Shown here piece by piece: positions 1 to 6,622 of a stretch of 11,954 nt of DNA; the stretch's first letter is position 1; each line of letters opens with the position of its first letter. The stretch covers positions 1 to 11,954 of the forward strand of contig DEHC01000053.1 of the NCBI GenBank assembly GCA_002351705.1, written 5' to 3'. The translations under genes were made by a program, and so were the position numbers. This DNA comes from Gammaproteobacteria bacterium UBA2810 (GTDB taxonomy: Bacteria; Pseudomonadota; Gammaproteobacteria; Enterobacterales; Succinivibrionaceae). The notes under the pieces were generated by a model. The model searched no databases and was not told the origin of the DNA. It saw nothing but the letters and a program-made list of their open reading frames with translations.

Positions 1-53
1 AATAATTTAATTATAATAAAAAACTTAAGTATTTGCCGAATATAAGCCTTTTT

Positions 54-69
54 TGTGAACTGGATCACT
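54..69 (+). promoter_or_regulatory. CRP-like site upstream of rpoD copy 1
   Basis: TGTGA at 54-58, six bases, then TCACT at 65-69: nine of ten positions of the TGTGA-N6-TCACA consensus. The centre is at 61.5, about 76 bp before the predicted start near 138, which would suit a class I activator position. No equivalent is seen before copy 2. A single match of this quality can occur by chance, and the site could serve a gene to the left of the window. Confidence 0.4.
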
Positions 70-103
70 ACATGATTTCACTCTAGGCCGGCAAAAATAC
101 CTG

Positions 104-131
104 TTGACTTTATTTAAAAACAGTCTATAAT
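104..131 (+). promoter_or_regulatory. Sigma-70 promoter of rpoD copy 1
   Basis: A -35 TTGACT (104-109), a 16-bp spacer and a perfect -10 TATAAT (126-131) put the start near 138. This leaves a 5' leader of about 216 nt before the ATG at 354. The same geometry recurs before copy 2. Confidence 0.75.
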
Positions 132-137
132 TCGAAA

Positions 138-353
138 TTCGCTTTTTATCCGAATTGTCTCCGCCGTGTTCTCCATACACCGAAAGGATGCGGCAGGCCT
201 TTCCAAGTGAAGGCCGGGCAGTCCGGAATGGCGGCCGGGATCACCCTGAAAGAAGAAAGCCCGCTGTGCTTTTCATACGTGCCATGCAAGGCAAGAAAAG
301 ATCCGCCCGCCGCCATGCTGAATCGGTCAAACTGTCAAAGAGTGATCAGTCAC
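138..353 (+). promoter_or_regulatory. Long structured 5' leader of rpoD copy 1
   Basis: About 216 nt between the predicted start and the ATG. It contains a hairpin GGCCTT / AAGGCC (196-201 with 210-215, 8-nt loop), the block AGTCCGGAATGGCGG (220-234), a small hairpin TGCC / GGCA (280-283 with 290-293), and GCTGAATCGGTCAAACTGT (317-335). All have counterparts in the leader of copy 2, with indels that are not multiples of three. This favours conservation as RNA over a leader peptide. A 4-bp hairpin GTGA / TCAC (342-353) abuts the start codon, and the ribosome site (AAAGAG) is weak. The function is not known from the sequence. Confidence 0.5.
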
Positions 354-2339
354 ATGCAGAATGAAGAAAACAGCAGTCAGCAGGGAAGCCGGACATCAAT
401 AACACTTCTTGTACAAAAAGGCCGCGAGCAGGGATTCCTCACCTTCAACCAGATCACGGACGTTCTGCCGGATTCCATCGACCCGGAGCAGATCAAGGAC
501 ATCGCGCAGCTCATGGAGAGCGTCGGCATCAGGGTATGCGAGGACTCCGAGGTTGATGACGAGCAGCTCCTCTACGATACCGAGGCCGTCGCCGGCACCG
601 GAAGCGAGGAGATCCAGCAGGTTGTGCCCGAGAGCGGCCACACCACCGATCCGGTCAGGATGTACATCCGCGAGATGGGTTCCGTTCCCCTTCTGAAGCG
701 CAGCGAGGAAATCGACATCGCGAAGCGCATCGAGGAGGGGATCCATATGGTCCAGAGCTCGGTTGCCGGATACCCGCAGGCCATACTGTACCTGCTCAAT
801 CTCTACGATGAGTCGCTGAAGGGAAACCTCCGCCTCGGCAGCATCGTCACTGGATTCACCGACGAGAAGGGGGAGTCACTCGTCCTTACCGACGAGGAGC
901 GCGAGAAGAACGCGGCTCTCCTTAAGTCAATGGAAGCGCTGCGCGCCGGTCAGGCCGGAAAGGATGACGGGGACGCGGACGGCGGGGAGGATGAGGAGGA
1001 CTCCGCCGGGAAGCATTCCTCCGCGAAAAAGCGCAATGACGCGGAGATAACTGACGGAGCGTCCGATGATGAAGAGTCAGGCGATCCGGAGGATGACGAG
1101 AGCGGCCCCGATCCGGAGCTCGCCTTCATCATGTTCTCGAAGCTCAGAAAGCTCTCCGAGGAGACCGCCCGCGCCATTCAGAAATACGGCCGCGGAAGGC
1201 AGGCAACAGAGCAGAAAATCCAGAGGCTCGGAAAGTTCTTCTGCCAGTTCAGGCTGGTCCCCGGGCAGTTCGAGCAGCTCGTCCGCAATATCCAGGACAT
1301 CGTGAAAAGGATCAGGGAGCAGGAGATCGCCCTCCGCGACTGCTGCGTGCGCGACTGCCATATGACGAAGGAGGAGTTCAACCGGTACTACCGCCAGAAC
1401 GCCGTCGGGCAGACCGAGGGAAACAGCGAGGGCATGACCGGCTGGATTGACTCCGCCATCGGAAGCGGGAAGCCCTTCGCGGACGGCCTCAGGAAAAACC
1501 GCCGCGAGCTCGAGAGGGCCATGGACAGGCTCCGCGACATCGAGAACGAGATCGGCATCTCCATCTATGACATCAAGAACATCGCGGTGAGCATGAACCG
1601 CGGAGAGAACCTCGCCATGCGGGCCAAGGAGAAGATGACCAAGGCCAACCTCCGCCTCGTGATCTCCATCGCGAAGAAGTACACGAACCGCGGGCTGCAG
1701 TTCCTCGACCTCATCCAGGAGGGAAACATCGGCCTCATGAAGGCGGTCGACAAGTTCGAGTACAGGAGGGGCTACAAGTTCTCGACCTACGCCACCTGGT
1801 GGATAAGGCAGGCCATCACCCGCTCCATCGCGGATCAGGCGAGGACCATCAGGATCCCGGTGCACATGATCGAGACCATCAACAAGCTCAACCGCGTCTC
1901 AAGGCAGATGCTGCAGGACATGGGCCGGGATCCGACGCCTGAGGAGCTTGCCGTGAGAATGGGCATGCCCGAGGAGAAGGTCAGGAAGGTCATGAAGATC
2001 GCGAAGGAGCCCATCTCGATGGACAGCCCGGTCGGCGATGACGAGGACTCCCATATCGGCGACTTCATAGAGGACAGCAGCATTGCGAGGCCCGATGAGG
2101 CCGCGACCGCCGAGAGCCTCAGGGAAAACATCAGGAAGGTGCTCGACTCGCTGTCCCCGAGGGAGGCAATGGTGCTGAGGTACCGCTTCGGCATTGACAT
2201 GAAGAGGGATCACACGCTTGAGGAGGTCGGGAAGCTCCTGGGCGTCACCCGCGAGAGGATCCGCCAGATTGAGGCGAAGGCTATCCGGTGGATGCGCCAC
2301 CCGAGCCGCGCCGAGCTGATCAGGAGCTTTCTTCCCTGA
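354..2339 (+). CDS. rpoD: Primary sigma factor RpoD (sigma-70), divergent copy 1
   Basis: A 661-aa group 1 sigma factor, which directs core RNA polymerase to promoters. Region 1.1 lies at about 15-70 and region 1.2 at 96-130, followed by the non-conserved region with an acidic linker (about 200-254). Region 2 starts near 431 (NLRLVISIAKKYTNRG), the -10 recognition segment is YATWWIRQAITRSIADQ (479-495), the region 3.2 finger is near 553-573, and region 4.2 is VTRERIRQIEAK (631-642). Copy 2 starts with the same MQNEENSSQQG, so the ATG at 354 is preferred over an in-frame ATG at 207; copy 2 has no in-frame extension there. Deviations from E. coli and copy 2 include YIREMGS in place of YMREMGT (Ile at E. 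coli M102) and AIRWMRHPSR in place of ALRKLRHPSR (Trp at E. coli K597). The -35 contact residues are kept. It is intact and probably functional with changed preferences. Confidence 0.92.
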   Translation: MQNEENSSQQGSRTSITLLVQKGREQGFLTFNQITDVLPDSIDPEQIKDIAQLMESVGIRVCEDSEVDDEQLLYDTEAVAGTGSEEIQQVVPESGHTTDPVRMYIREMGSVPLLKRSEEIDIAKRIEEGIHMVQSSVAGYPQAILYLLNLYDESLKGNLRLGSIVTGFTDEKGESLVLTDEEREKNAALLKSMEALRAGQAGKDDGDADGGEDEEDSAGKHSSAKKRNDAEITDGASDDEESGDPEDDESGPDPELAFIMFSKLRKLSEETARAIQKYGRGRQATEQKIQRLGKFFCQFRLVPGQFEQLVRNIQDIVKRIREQEIALRDCCVRDCHMTKEEFNRYYRQNAVGQTEGNSEGMTGWIDSAIGSGKPFADGLRKNRRELERAMDRLRDIENEIGISIYDIKNIAVSMNRGENLAMRAKEKMTKANLRLVISIAKKYTNRGLQFLDLIQEGNIGLMKAVDKFEYRRGYKFSTYATWWIRQAITRSIADQARTIRIPVHMIETINKLNRVSRQMLQDMGRDPTPEELAVRMGMPEEKVRKVMKIAKEPISMDSPVGDDEDSHIGDFIEDSSIARPDEAATAESLRENIRKVLDSLSPREAMVLRYRFGIDMKRDHTLEEVGKLLGVTRERIRQIEAKAIRWMRHPSRAELIRSFLP

Positions 2340-2410
2340 GCCATGATCCATTAAGGAAACAAGCAGCCGGCTGCAGGGCGTGCCGCCGGCAGGAAAGCAT
2401 TCCTCACTTC

Positions 2411-2442
2411 AGTGCGCACTCGCCTCCCGGCGCCTGCGCACT
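2411..2442 (+). terminator. Possible terminator after rpoD copy 1
   Basis: A perfect 8-bp stem AGTGCGCA (2411-2418) / TGCGCACT (2435-2442) with a 16-nt loop that is itself GC-rich. It is followed by TCTTCT rather than a clean T-run, so termination may be weak or factor-dependent. A further GC-rich inverted repeat (GCCGGC at both ends, about 2368-2392) lies upstream. Some read-through into copy 2 is possible. Confidence 0.35.
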
Positions 2443-2518
2443 TCTTCTGCCGCATCATCTGAGCCGGAATCCACGAAAAAACGTCCGCCGCCCGGTGAAA
2501 AATTCCGCACTTCTTAAG

Positions 2519-2573
2519 AAAAATAAAAAAATCCTGAAAAAAGTTTAAAAAAGCAGCCTGCCGCACGAAAAAA
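2519..2573 (+). other. Helically phased A-tracts upstream of rpoD copy 2
   Basis: Five A-tracts of 5 to 7 As lie at 2519-2523, 2525-2531, 2537-2542, 2547-2552 and 2568-2573. The centres of the last four (2528, 2539.5, 2549.5, 2570.5) are spaced 11.5, 10 and 21 bp, close to one or two helical turns. Such phasing is known to bend DNA. The block ends 6 bp before the -35 element, so it may act as a curved upstream region or UP element. Confidence 0.55.
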
Positions 2574-2579
2574 TCCGTC

Positions 2580-2607
2580 TTGATTTTATTTTTTTATGGT
2601 ATATACT
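2580..2607 (+). promoter_or_regulatory. Sigma-70 promoter of rpoD copy 2
   Basis: A -35 TTGATT (2580-2585), a 16-bp spacer and a -10 TATACT (2602-2607) put the start near 2614 and give a leader of about 226 nt. The 16-bp spacing matches the promoter of copy 1, which supports shared descent of the promoters. Confidence 0.7.
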
Positions 2608-2613
2608 AAAGTG

Positions 2614-2839
2614 TTCCATTTTATGCCCGAACTGTTTTTGTCCGTGTGCTCCGCCGGCCGGATAGGCGCGGACAGGCTTTCCTTGCCCACATTGAAAGCA
2701 CGGTCCGGGATGGCGGTCAGGGTCTGCTGAAAAAAGAAAACGCGATGAAGCTTTTCACGTATGCCATGTCAGGCAAAAGAAAAGATCCAATCGCCGCCAA
2801 GCTGAGTCGGTCAAACTGTATAAGAGAGCGCTCAATCAC
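2614..2839 (+). promoter_or_regulatory. Long structured 5' leader of rpoD copy 2
   Basis: It parallels the copy 1 leader. It has a 6-bp hairpin GCTTTC / GAAAGC (2676-2681 with 2694-2699) where copy 1 has a different 6-bp stem, GGTCCGGGATGGCGG (2702-2716), hairpin TGCC / GGCA (2762-2765 with 2772-2775), and GCTGAGTCGGTCAAACTGT (2801-2819). A stem kept by different paired bases is suggestive of RNA selection, though two sequences cannot prove covariation. No strong Shine-Dalgarno is seen before the ATG, only AAGAGAG about 12 nt upstream. Confidence 0.5.
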
Positions 2840-4858
2840 ATGCAGAATGAAGAAAACAGCAGCCAGCAGGGAAGTCAGACGTCCGTAACCCTACTTGCCC
2901 AGAAAGGACGCGAGCAGGGATTCCTTACCTTCAACCAGATCGCCGACGAGCTGCCGAGCTCCATAGACCCGGAGCAGCTCAATGACATCGTGCAGCTTCT
3001 CAAGAGCATCGGCATCAAGGTCTGCGAGGACTCCGAGGTCGATGACGAGCAGCTGATCCTGGACACCGAGGCAGTCGCAAGCTCCAACACCACCGAGGAA
3101 ATCCAGCAGGTCGTGCCCGAGAGCGGCCACACCACTGATCCCGTCAGGATGTACATGCGCGAGATGGGCACAGTCCCCCTGCTCAACAGAAGCGAGGAGA
3201 TCGACATCGCTAAGCGCATCGAGGAAGGGACCCACATGGTCCAGAGCTCGGTCGCCGGATATCCCCAGGCAATTTCCTACCTCCTGAACCTCTATGACGA
3301 GTCCCTGAAGGGAAACCTCCGCCTTGGCGAGATTGTCGCCGGATTCACCGACGAGAACGGCGAGAAGCTCGTGCTCACCGATGAGGAGCGCGAGAAGAAC
3401 GCAGATCTCCTGAAGGCCATGGCAGCGGCCCAGGCCGGGGAGAGCAGCGGGACCGGCCCGGATGATGACGCCGATGAGGACGATGATCCTGATGAGGAGA
3501 AGCCCTCAGGCAGCCAGAAAAAGGCTGCGGCCAGGAACAGAACGGATGACGATTACGGCGATTCGGATCTCGATTCCGCAGATGATGACCCGGATGGCTC
3601 GCCCGATGATGACGATGGCGGCCCCGATCCGGAGCTTGCCTTCATCATGTTCTCGAAGCTCAGGAAGCTCTCCGACGAGACCGCCCGCGCCATACAGCAG
3701 TACGGCCGCGGCAAGCAGGCAACGGACGAGAAAATCAGGAGGCTCGGCGCGCTTTTCTGCCAGTTCAAGCTTGTCCCGAGGCAGTTCGAGCAGCTCGCCC
3801 GCAATATCCGCGACATCGTGAAGAGGATCAAGGATCAGGAGATCCTGATGCGTGACTGCTGCGTGCGCACCTGCCACATGACGAAGGAGGAGTTCAACCG
3901 GTACTACCGCCTGAACGCCCTCTCCCAGACCAGCGGCAACAGCGAGGGGCGCACCGACTGGATTGAGGCAGCCATTGACAGCGGGAAGCCGTACGCCGAC
4001 GGGCTCAGGAAAAACCGCCGCGAGCTCGAGAGGGCCATGGACAGGCTGCGCGACATCGAGAACGAGATCGGCATCTCCATCTATGACATCAAGAACATCT
4101 CGGTGAACATGAACCGAGGCGAGAACCTTGCCCAGCGCGCGAAGAAGCAGATGATCGAGGCAAACCTCCGCCTCGTGATCTCCATCGCGAAGAAATACAC
4201 CAACCGCGGCCTGCAGTTCCTTGACCTCATCCAGGAGGGGAACATCGGCCTCATGAAGGCGGTTGACAAGTTCGAGTACAGGAGAGGCTACAAGTTCTCG
4301 ACCTACGCCACCTGGTGGATAAGGCAGGCCATCACCCGCTCCATCGCGGATCAGGCAAGGACCATCAGAATACCCGTCCATATGATCGAGACCATCAACA
4401 AGCTCAACCGCGTCTCCAGGCAGATGCTGCAGGAGAAAGGCAGGGATCCGACCCCTGAGGAGCTCGCGCAGCAGATGGGCATGCCTGAGGAGAAAATCCG
4501 CAAGGTCCTCAAGATCGCGAAGGAGCCGATTTCGATGGAGACCCCGGTCGGCGACGACGATGACTCGCATATCGGAGATTTCATCGAGGACAGCAACATG
4601 GCGCTCCCCGATGAGGCCGCGACTGCTGACAGCCTGAAGGACAACATCAAGAAGGCGCTTGACGCGCTCACCCCGAGGGAGTCCAAGGTGCTCAAGATGC
4701 GCTTCGGCATCGGCATGAGCACCGATCACACCCTCGAGGAGGTCGGCAAGCAGTTTGACGTCACCCGCGAGCGCATCCGCCAGATTGAGGCGAAGGCCCT
4801 CCGGAAGCTCCGCCATCCGAGCCGCTCGGAGCAGCTCAGGAGCTTTACCGACGAGTAA
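2840..4858 (+). CDS. rpoD: Primary sigma factor RpoD (sigma-70), canonical copy 2
   Basis: A 672-aa group 1 sigma factor. Region 1.1 is at about 15-70 and region 1.2 includes YMREMGTVPLL (105-115). The acidic linker is extended (about 207-264, rich in Asp and Glu). Region 2 is at 441-512, the finger SMETPVGDDDDSHIGDFIED at 565-584, and region 4.2 VTRERIRQIEAKALRKLRHPSR at 641-662. In regions 2 and 4.2 it is almost residue for residue the E. coli sequence as remembered, including Met at E. coli M102 and Lys at K597. It is longer than E. coli RpoD (613 aa), mainly in the linker. It is monocistronic, with its own promoter and terminator, and not in an rpsU-dnaG-rpoD arrangement within this window. 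It is the likely main housekeeping factor of the pair. Confidence 0.96.
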   Translation: MQNEENSSQQGSQTSVTLLAQKGREQGFLTFNQIADELPSSIDPEQLNDIVQLLKSIGIKVCEDSEVDDEQLILDTEAVASSNTTEEIQQVVPESGHTTDPVRMYMREMGTVPLLNRSEEIDIAKRIEEGTHMVQSSVAGYPQAISYLLNLYDESLKGNLRLGEIVAGFTDENGEKLVLTDEEREKNADLLKAMAAAQAGESSGTGPDDDADEDDDPDEEKPSGSQKKAAARNRTDDDYGDSDLDSADDDPDGSPDDDDGGPDPELAFIMFSKLRKLSDETARAIQQYGRGKQATDEKIRRLGALFCQFKLVPRQFEQLARNIRDIVKRIKDQEILMRDCCVRTCHMTKEEFNRYYRLNALSQTSGNSEGRTDWIEAAIDSGKPYADGLRKNRRELERAMDRLRDIENEIGISIYDIKNISVNMNRGENLAQRAKKQMIEANLRLVISIAKKYTNRGLQFLDLIQEGNIGLMKAVDKFEYRRGYKFSTYATWWIRQAITRSIADQARTIRIPVHMIETINKLNRVSRQMLQEKGRDPTPEELAQQMGMPEEKIRKVLKIAKEPISMETPVGDDDDSHIGDFIEDSNMALPDEAATADSLKDNIKKALDALTPRESKVLKMRFGIGMSTDHTLEEVGKQFDVTRERIRQIEAKALRKLRHPSRSEQLRSFTDE

Positions 4859-4887
4859 GCGCTTTCAGGCGTCTGTGCAATGAGGAG

Positions 4888-4913
4888 CGGCGGACTCAGG
4901 TCCGCCGTTTTTT
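4888..4913 (+). terminator. Rho-independent terminator of rpoD copy 2
   Basis: An 8-bp GC-rich stem CGGCGGAC / GTCCGCCG (4888-4895 with 4900-4907), loop TCAG, then six Ts (4908-4913), beginning 29 nt after the stop codon. Confidence 0.9.
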
Positions 4914-4961
4914 ATGCCGGGGATCAGCCGACGCTCCGTGGGAAAGGACTTCCGGCGGACA

Positions 4962-4992
4962 TTTCCGGCAGCCCGGCAGGGGCTGACGGAAA
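4962..4992. repeat. Long inverted repeat before the tRNA promoter
   Basis: Arms TTTCCG-G-CAGCCC (4962-4974) and GGGCTG-A-CGGAAA (4980-4992) form 12 base pairs with one G/A mismatch around a 5-nt loop. No T-run follows on either strand, so it is not a standard terminator. It ends 16 bp before the -35 of the tRNA promoter. Its role is unknown. Confidence 0.6.
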
Positions 4993-5007
4993 ATCCTGCA
5001 ATTTGTT

Positions 5008-5034
5008 TTGAATTCCCTGCCGGCGTGCTATAAT
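5008..5034 (+). promoter_or_regulatory. Promoter of the tRNA gene
   Basis: TGCTATAAT ends at 5034: a perfect -10 TATAAT (5029-5034) with an extended -10 TG. The -35 is weak: TTGAAT at 5008-5013 leaves only a 15-bp spacer, and TTTTGA at 5006 would leave 17. The start would be near 5041, giving a pre-tRNA leader of about 33 nt. Confidence 0.65.
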
Positions 5035-5045
5035 AAGCCTCATAC

Positions 5046-5063
5046 CCGCCGCGACTGCGGCGG
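5046..5063 (+). other. GC hairpin in the pre-tRNA 5' leader
   Basis: CCGCCGC (5046-5052) / GCGGCGG (5057-5063) with loop GACT is a perfect 7-bp GC stem. It lies 10 nt before the mature tRNA 5' end and inside the predicted precursor. It may affect RNase P or other end processing, but that is inference. Confidence 0.5.
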
Positions 5064-5073
5064 TTGTTCATGC

Positions 5074-5150
5074 GGCCCTTTAGCTCAGTCGGTCAGAGCA
5101 GACGACTCATAATCGTTTGGTCCACTGTTCAAGTCAGTGAAGGGCCACCA
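5074..5150 (+). tRNA. ileX: tRNA-Ile2 (CAU anticodon, lysidine type)
   Basis: A 77-nt cloverleaf: acceptor GGCCCTT (5074-5080) pairs with AAGGGCC (5140-5146), with discriminator A and encoded CCA (5148-5150). The D-stem is GCTC/GAGC, the anticodon stem GACGA/TCGTT, the anticodon CAT at 5108-5110, and the T-stem CACTG/CAGTG with loop TTCAAGT. CAU could mean Met or Ile. The acceptor stem and the stretch around the anticodon (CGACTCATAATCG, TTGGTC) match E. coli tRNA-Ile2 (ileX) as remembered, and differ from elongator tRNA-Met. In that family C34 is changed to lysidine by TilS so that AUA is read. No integrated element or 3'-end duplication was seen next to it. Confidence 0.88.
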
Positions 5151-5314
5151 GCCGCTCCTTCTTCCGTCTGTTTCCGGTCAAAATTAACTACTGTCAAAAT
5201 CATCTCCCCGCAGGCCGTTTCACCGGCGGAAAATTCTGCTAACATATCGTTCTTCCGTCCGGAATCCATGCCCCGGCGGAAACAGCTCTTCAGGTGCAAA
5301 AAAAGAGGGACACA

Positions 5315-6586
5315 GTGAACTGGAAAATAGCCCTTGCCATAATGTCAGCTGCAGTCTTCATGATGGGCGGCAGCTACACCATGGTCATTCCGTTCCTCCC
5401 GCTCTTCATCGCCCGCGATCTCGGGGCAGCTCCGGAAAATGTCAACCTCCTCACCGGAGTCGCCTTCTCGATAAGCTTCGTCATTACCTTCATCGCGGCC
5501 CCGATCTGGGGAAGGCTTGCCGATCTCTACGGCAGGAAGCCCATGTTCCTCAGATCCTGCTTCACCATCACGATCTGCTATTTCCTCTTCTTCATCGTGA
5601 GGAACCCGACCGAGCTCATCCTCGCAAGGGCGCTGCAGGGCTTCGGCGCCGGCATGCTCCCGATTGCCTTCTCCATAACCTCGGCATGGGCCCCCAAAGA
5701 GAAGATCGGCATTGCCATGGGCACCCTCCAGGGGGTCCATATCTCGGGAACAGTGTTCGGACCGCTCTTCGGCGGGCTCCTCGCTGACAGCTTCGGCGTC
5801 AGATCCGCCTTCCTCATAGCAGGCTTCATACTGCTCTTCCTCGGAGTGCTCGTCACACTCACCGTCAGGGAGCCGAAAAAGAGAGAGGACACAAAGAACA
5901 GCGAAAAGGGAACATACCGCAGGCTCCTCCACGACAGCGTTATCCTGACAGTCCTCTCTGTCACCTCGCTCACCGCCATGGCCTGGCTCATGCAGCAGCC
6001 GCTCATGGCGCTCTTCACGAGCGAGGTAAGCGGAAATGCCGAAAAGGCCGCCTCGCACGCCGGCATAATCTTCTCAGTCTTCGGTCTCGCCGGCGCCATC
6101 GCCGCACCGATCTGGGGCTGGTGCGGCCAGAGGTTCGGCTTCTTCCGGATGATGGTCACGTCCGGAATCGCCGGAGCGATCTGCTGCGCCGCCGTCGCCT
6201 TCTCCTCCTCGTTCAGCATTCTTATCGCCGCGTTCTTCGTCTACGGCTTCTGCTTTGCCGGAATCATCCCCTCGGCCAACTCAATACTGATCCTTGCGAC
6301 CAGAACCGAGATAAGGAGCAGCGCCTTCAGCCTGCTGTTCACCGCCCAGATGCTCGGGAGCGCCATAGGGCCCGTGACAGGCGGCATGGTCGCAACCGCT
6401 GCCGGAAACGTGTCAGCGGTATTCATAACAGCAGGCAGCTCGCTACTCGTCTTCATGATCATTATTGCGTTTGCGGCGCCTGACAGGGTAAGAAGGATCA
6501 GCCGCACCAACAGATCGGGACTCTCCGAGGAGGAGCTAAGAGCCGCCCAGGCGCAGGAGCCGGACAAAACGGAGCAGCAGGCATAG
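5315..6586 (+). CDS. MFS drug-efflux-type transporter (DHA1, MdtG-like)
   Basis: A 423-aa inner-membrane protein with about 12 hydrophobic segments and a charged central loop (about 185-207). Motif A is GRLADLYGRK (66-75), and the antiporter motif C is GTVFGPLFGG (145-154), echoed by GSAIGPVTGG (348-357). These are hallmarks of the proton-driven DHA1 exporters. The overall pattern, from NWK at the N-terminus through PFLPLF to GLLADSFG, resembles E. coli MdtG from memory, but the substrate cannot be read from sequence. GTG at 5315 is the chosen start because AGAGGGA (5304-5310) sits 4 nt upstream; an in-frame GTG at 5294 has no ribosome site. The C-terminal tail (about 390-423) is charged and probably cytoplasmic. 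It follows the tRNA gene with no clear terminator or own promoter between, so part of its transcription may come from the tRNA promoter. Confidence 0.88.
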   Translation: MNWKIALAIMSAAVFMMGGSYTMVIPFLPLFIARDLGAAPENVNLLTGVAFSISFVITFIAAPIWGRLADLYGRKPMFLRSCFTITICYFLFFIVRNPTELILARALQGFGAGMLPIAFSITSAWAPKEKIGIAMGTLQGVHISGTVFGPLFGGLLADSFGVRSAFLIAGFILLFLGVLVTLTVREPKKREDTKNSEKGTYRRLLHDSVILTVLSVTSLTAMAWLMQQPLMALFTSEVSGNAEKAASHAGIIFSVFGLAGAIAAPIWGWCGQRFGFFRMMVTSGIAGAICCAAVAFSSSFSILIAAFFVYGFCFAGIIPSANSILILATRTEIRSSAFSLLFTAQMLGSAIGPVTGGMVATAAGNVSAVFITAGSSLLVFMIIIAFAAPDRVRRISRTNRSGLSEEELRAAQAQEPDKTEQQA

Positions 6587-6622
6587 CCTCCGCCTGCCGC
6601 TTCCGCACTGCACTGCCCTCAG

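Larger units (their letters stand above)
104..4858 (+). repeat. Tandem duplication of a promoter-leader-rpoD unit
   Basis: Two units lie head to tail: promoter 104-131, leader and CDS 354-2339; then promoter 2580-2607, leader and CDS 2840-4858. Similarity is not confined to the coding part. Both promoters have a 16-bp spacer, and both leaders share blocks such as GCTGAATCGGTCAAACTGT (317-335) against GCTGAGTCGGTCAAACTGT (2801-2819). The proteins are nearly identical in regions 2 to 3 but differ in the acidic linker and at the C-terminus. The duplication is therefore old enough for much divergence, with the core held by selection. The 240 bp after copy 1 (2340-2579) and the 100 bp before copy 1 show no obvious similarity, so the regulatory flanks differ. 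Confidence 0.85.

Noticed and set aside
207..353. N-terminal extension of rpoD copy 1 from an upstream in-frame ATG at 207
   Set aside because: Copy 2 has the same leader bases but a 2-nt indel puts that frame out of phase with the gene. Both proteins align from the ATG at 354 and 2840.
155..364. Short open frame in the copy 1 leader (69 codons), with a counterpart at 2646-2888 in the copy 2 leader
   Set aside because: The leaders are similar as nucleotides but frames shift between copies through 2-nt indels, so no common leader peptide is conserved.
2579..2607. Sigma-32 promoter before rpoD copy 2 (CTTGATT at 2579-2585)
   Set aside because: No CCCCAT-like -10 at the proper distance; a sigma-70 -10 TATACT fits with a 16-bp spacer.
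3506..4816. 436-codon open frame on the minus strand across rpoD copy 2, and a 262-codon one at 1077-1865 across copy 1
   Set aside because: Both are shadows of GC-rich sigma coding sequence. They have no ribosome site and low-complexity products, and appear only because the sense codon bias avoids stops on the other strand.
5074..5150. tRNA gene as an integration site (attB) or as elongator tRNA-Met
   Set aside because: No integrase and no repeat of the tRNA 3' end were seen. The stem sequences fit tRNA-Ile2 better than tRNA-Met.
5345..6058. 237-codon minus-strand frame opposite the MFS gene
   Set aside because: Acidic, repetitive product with no family resemblance, lying opposite a clear membrane-protein gene.
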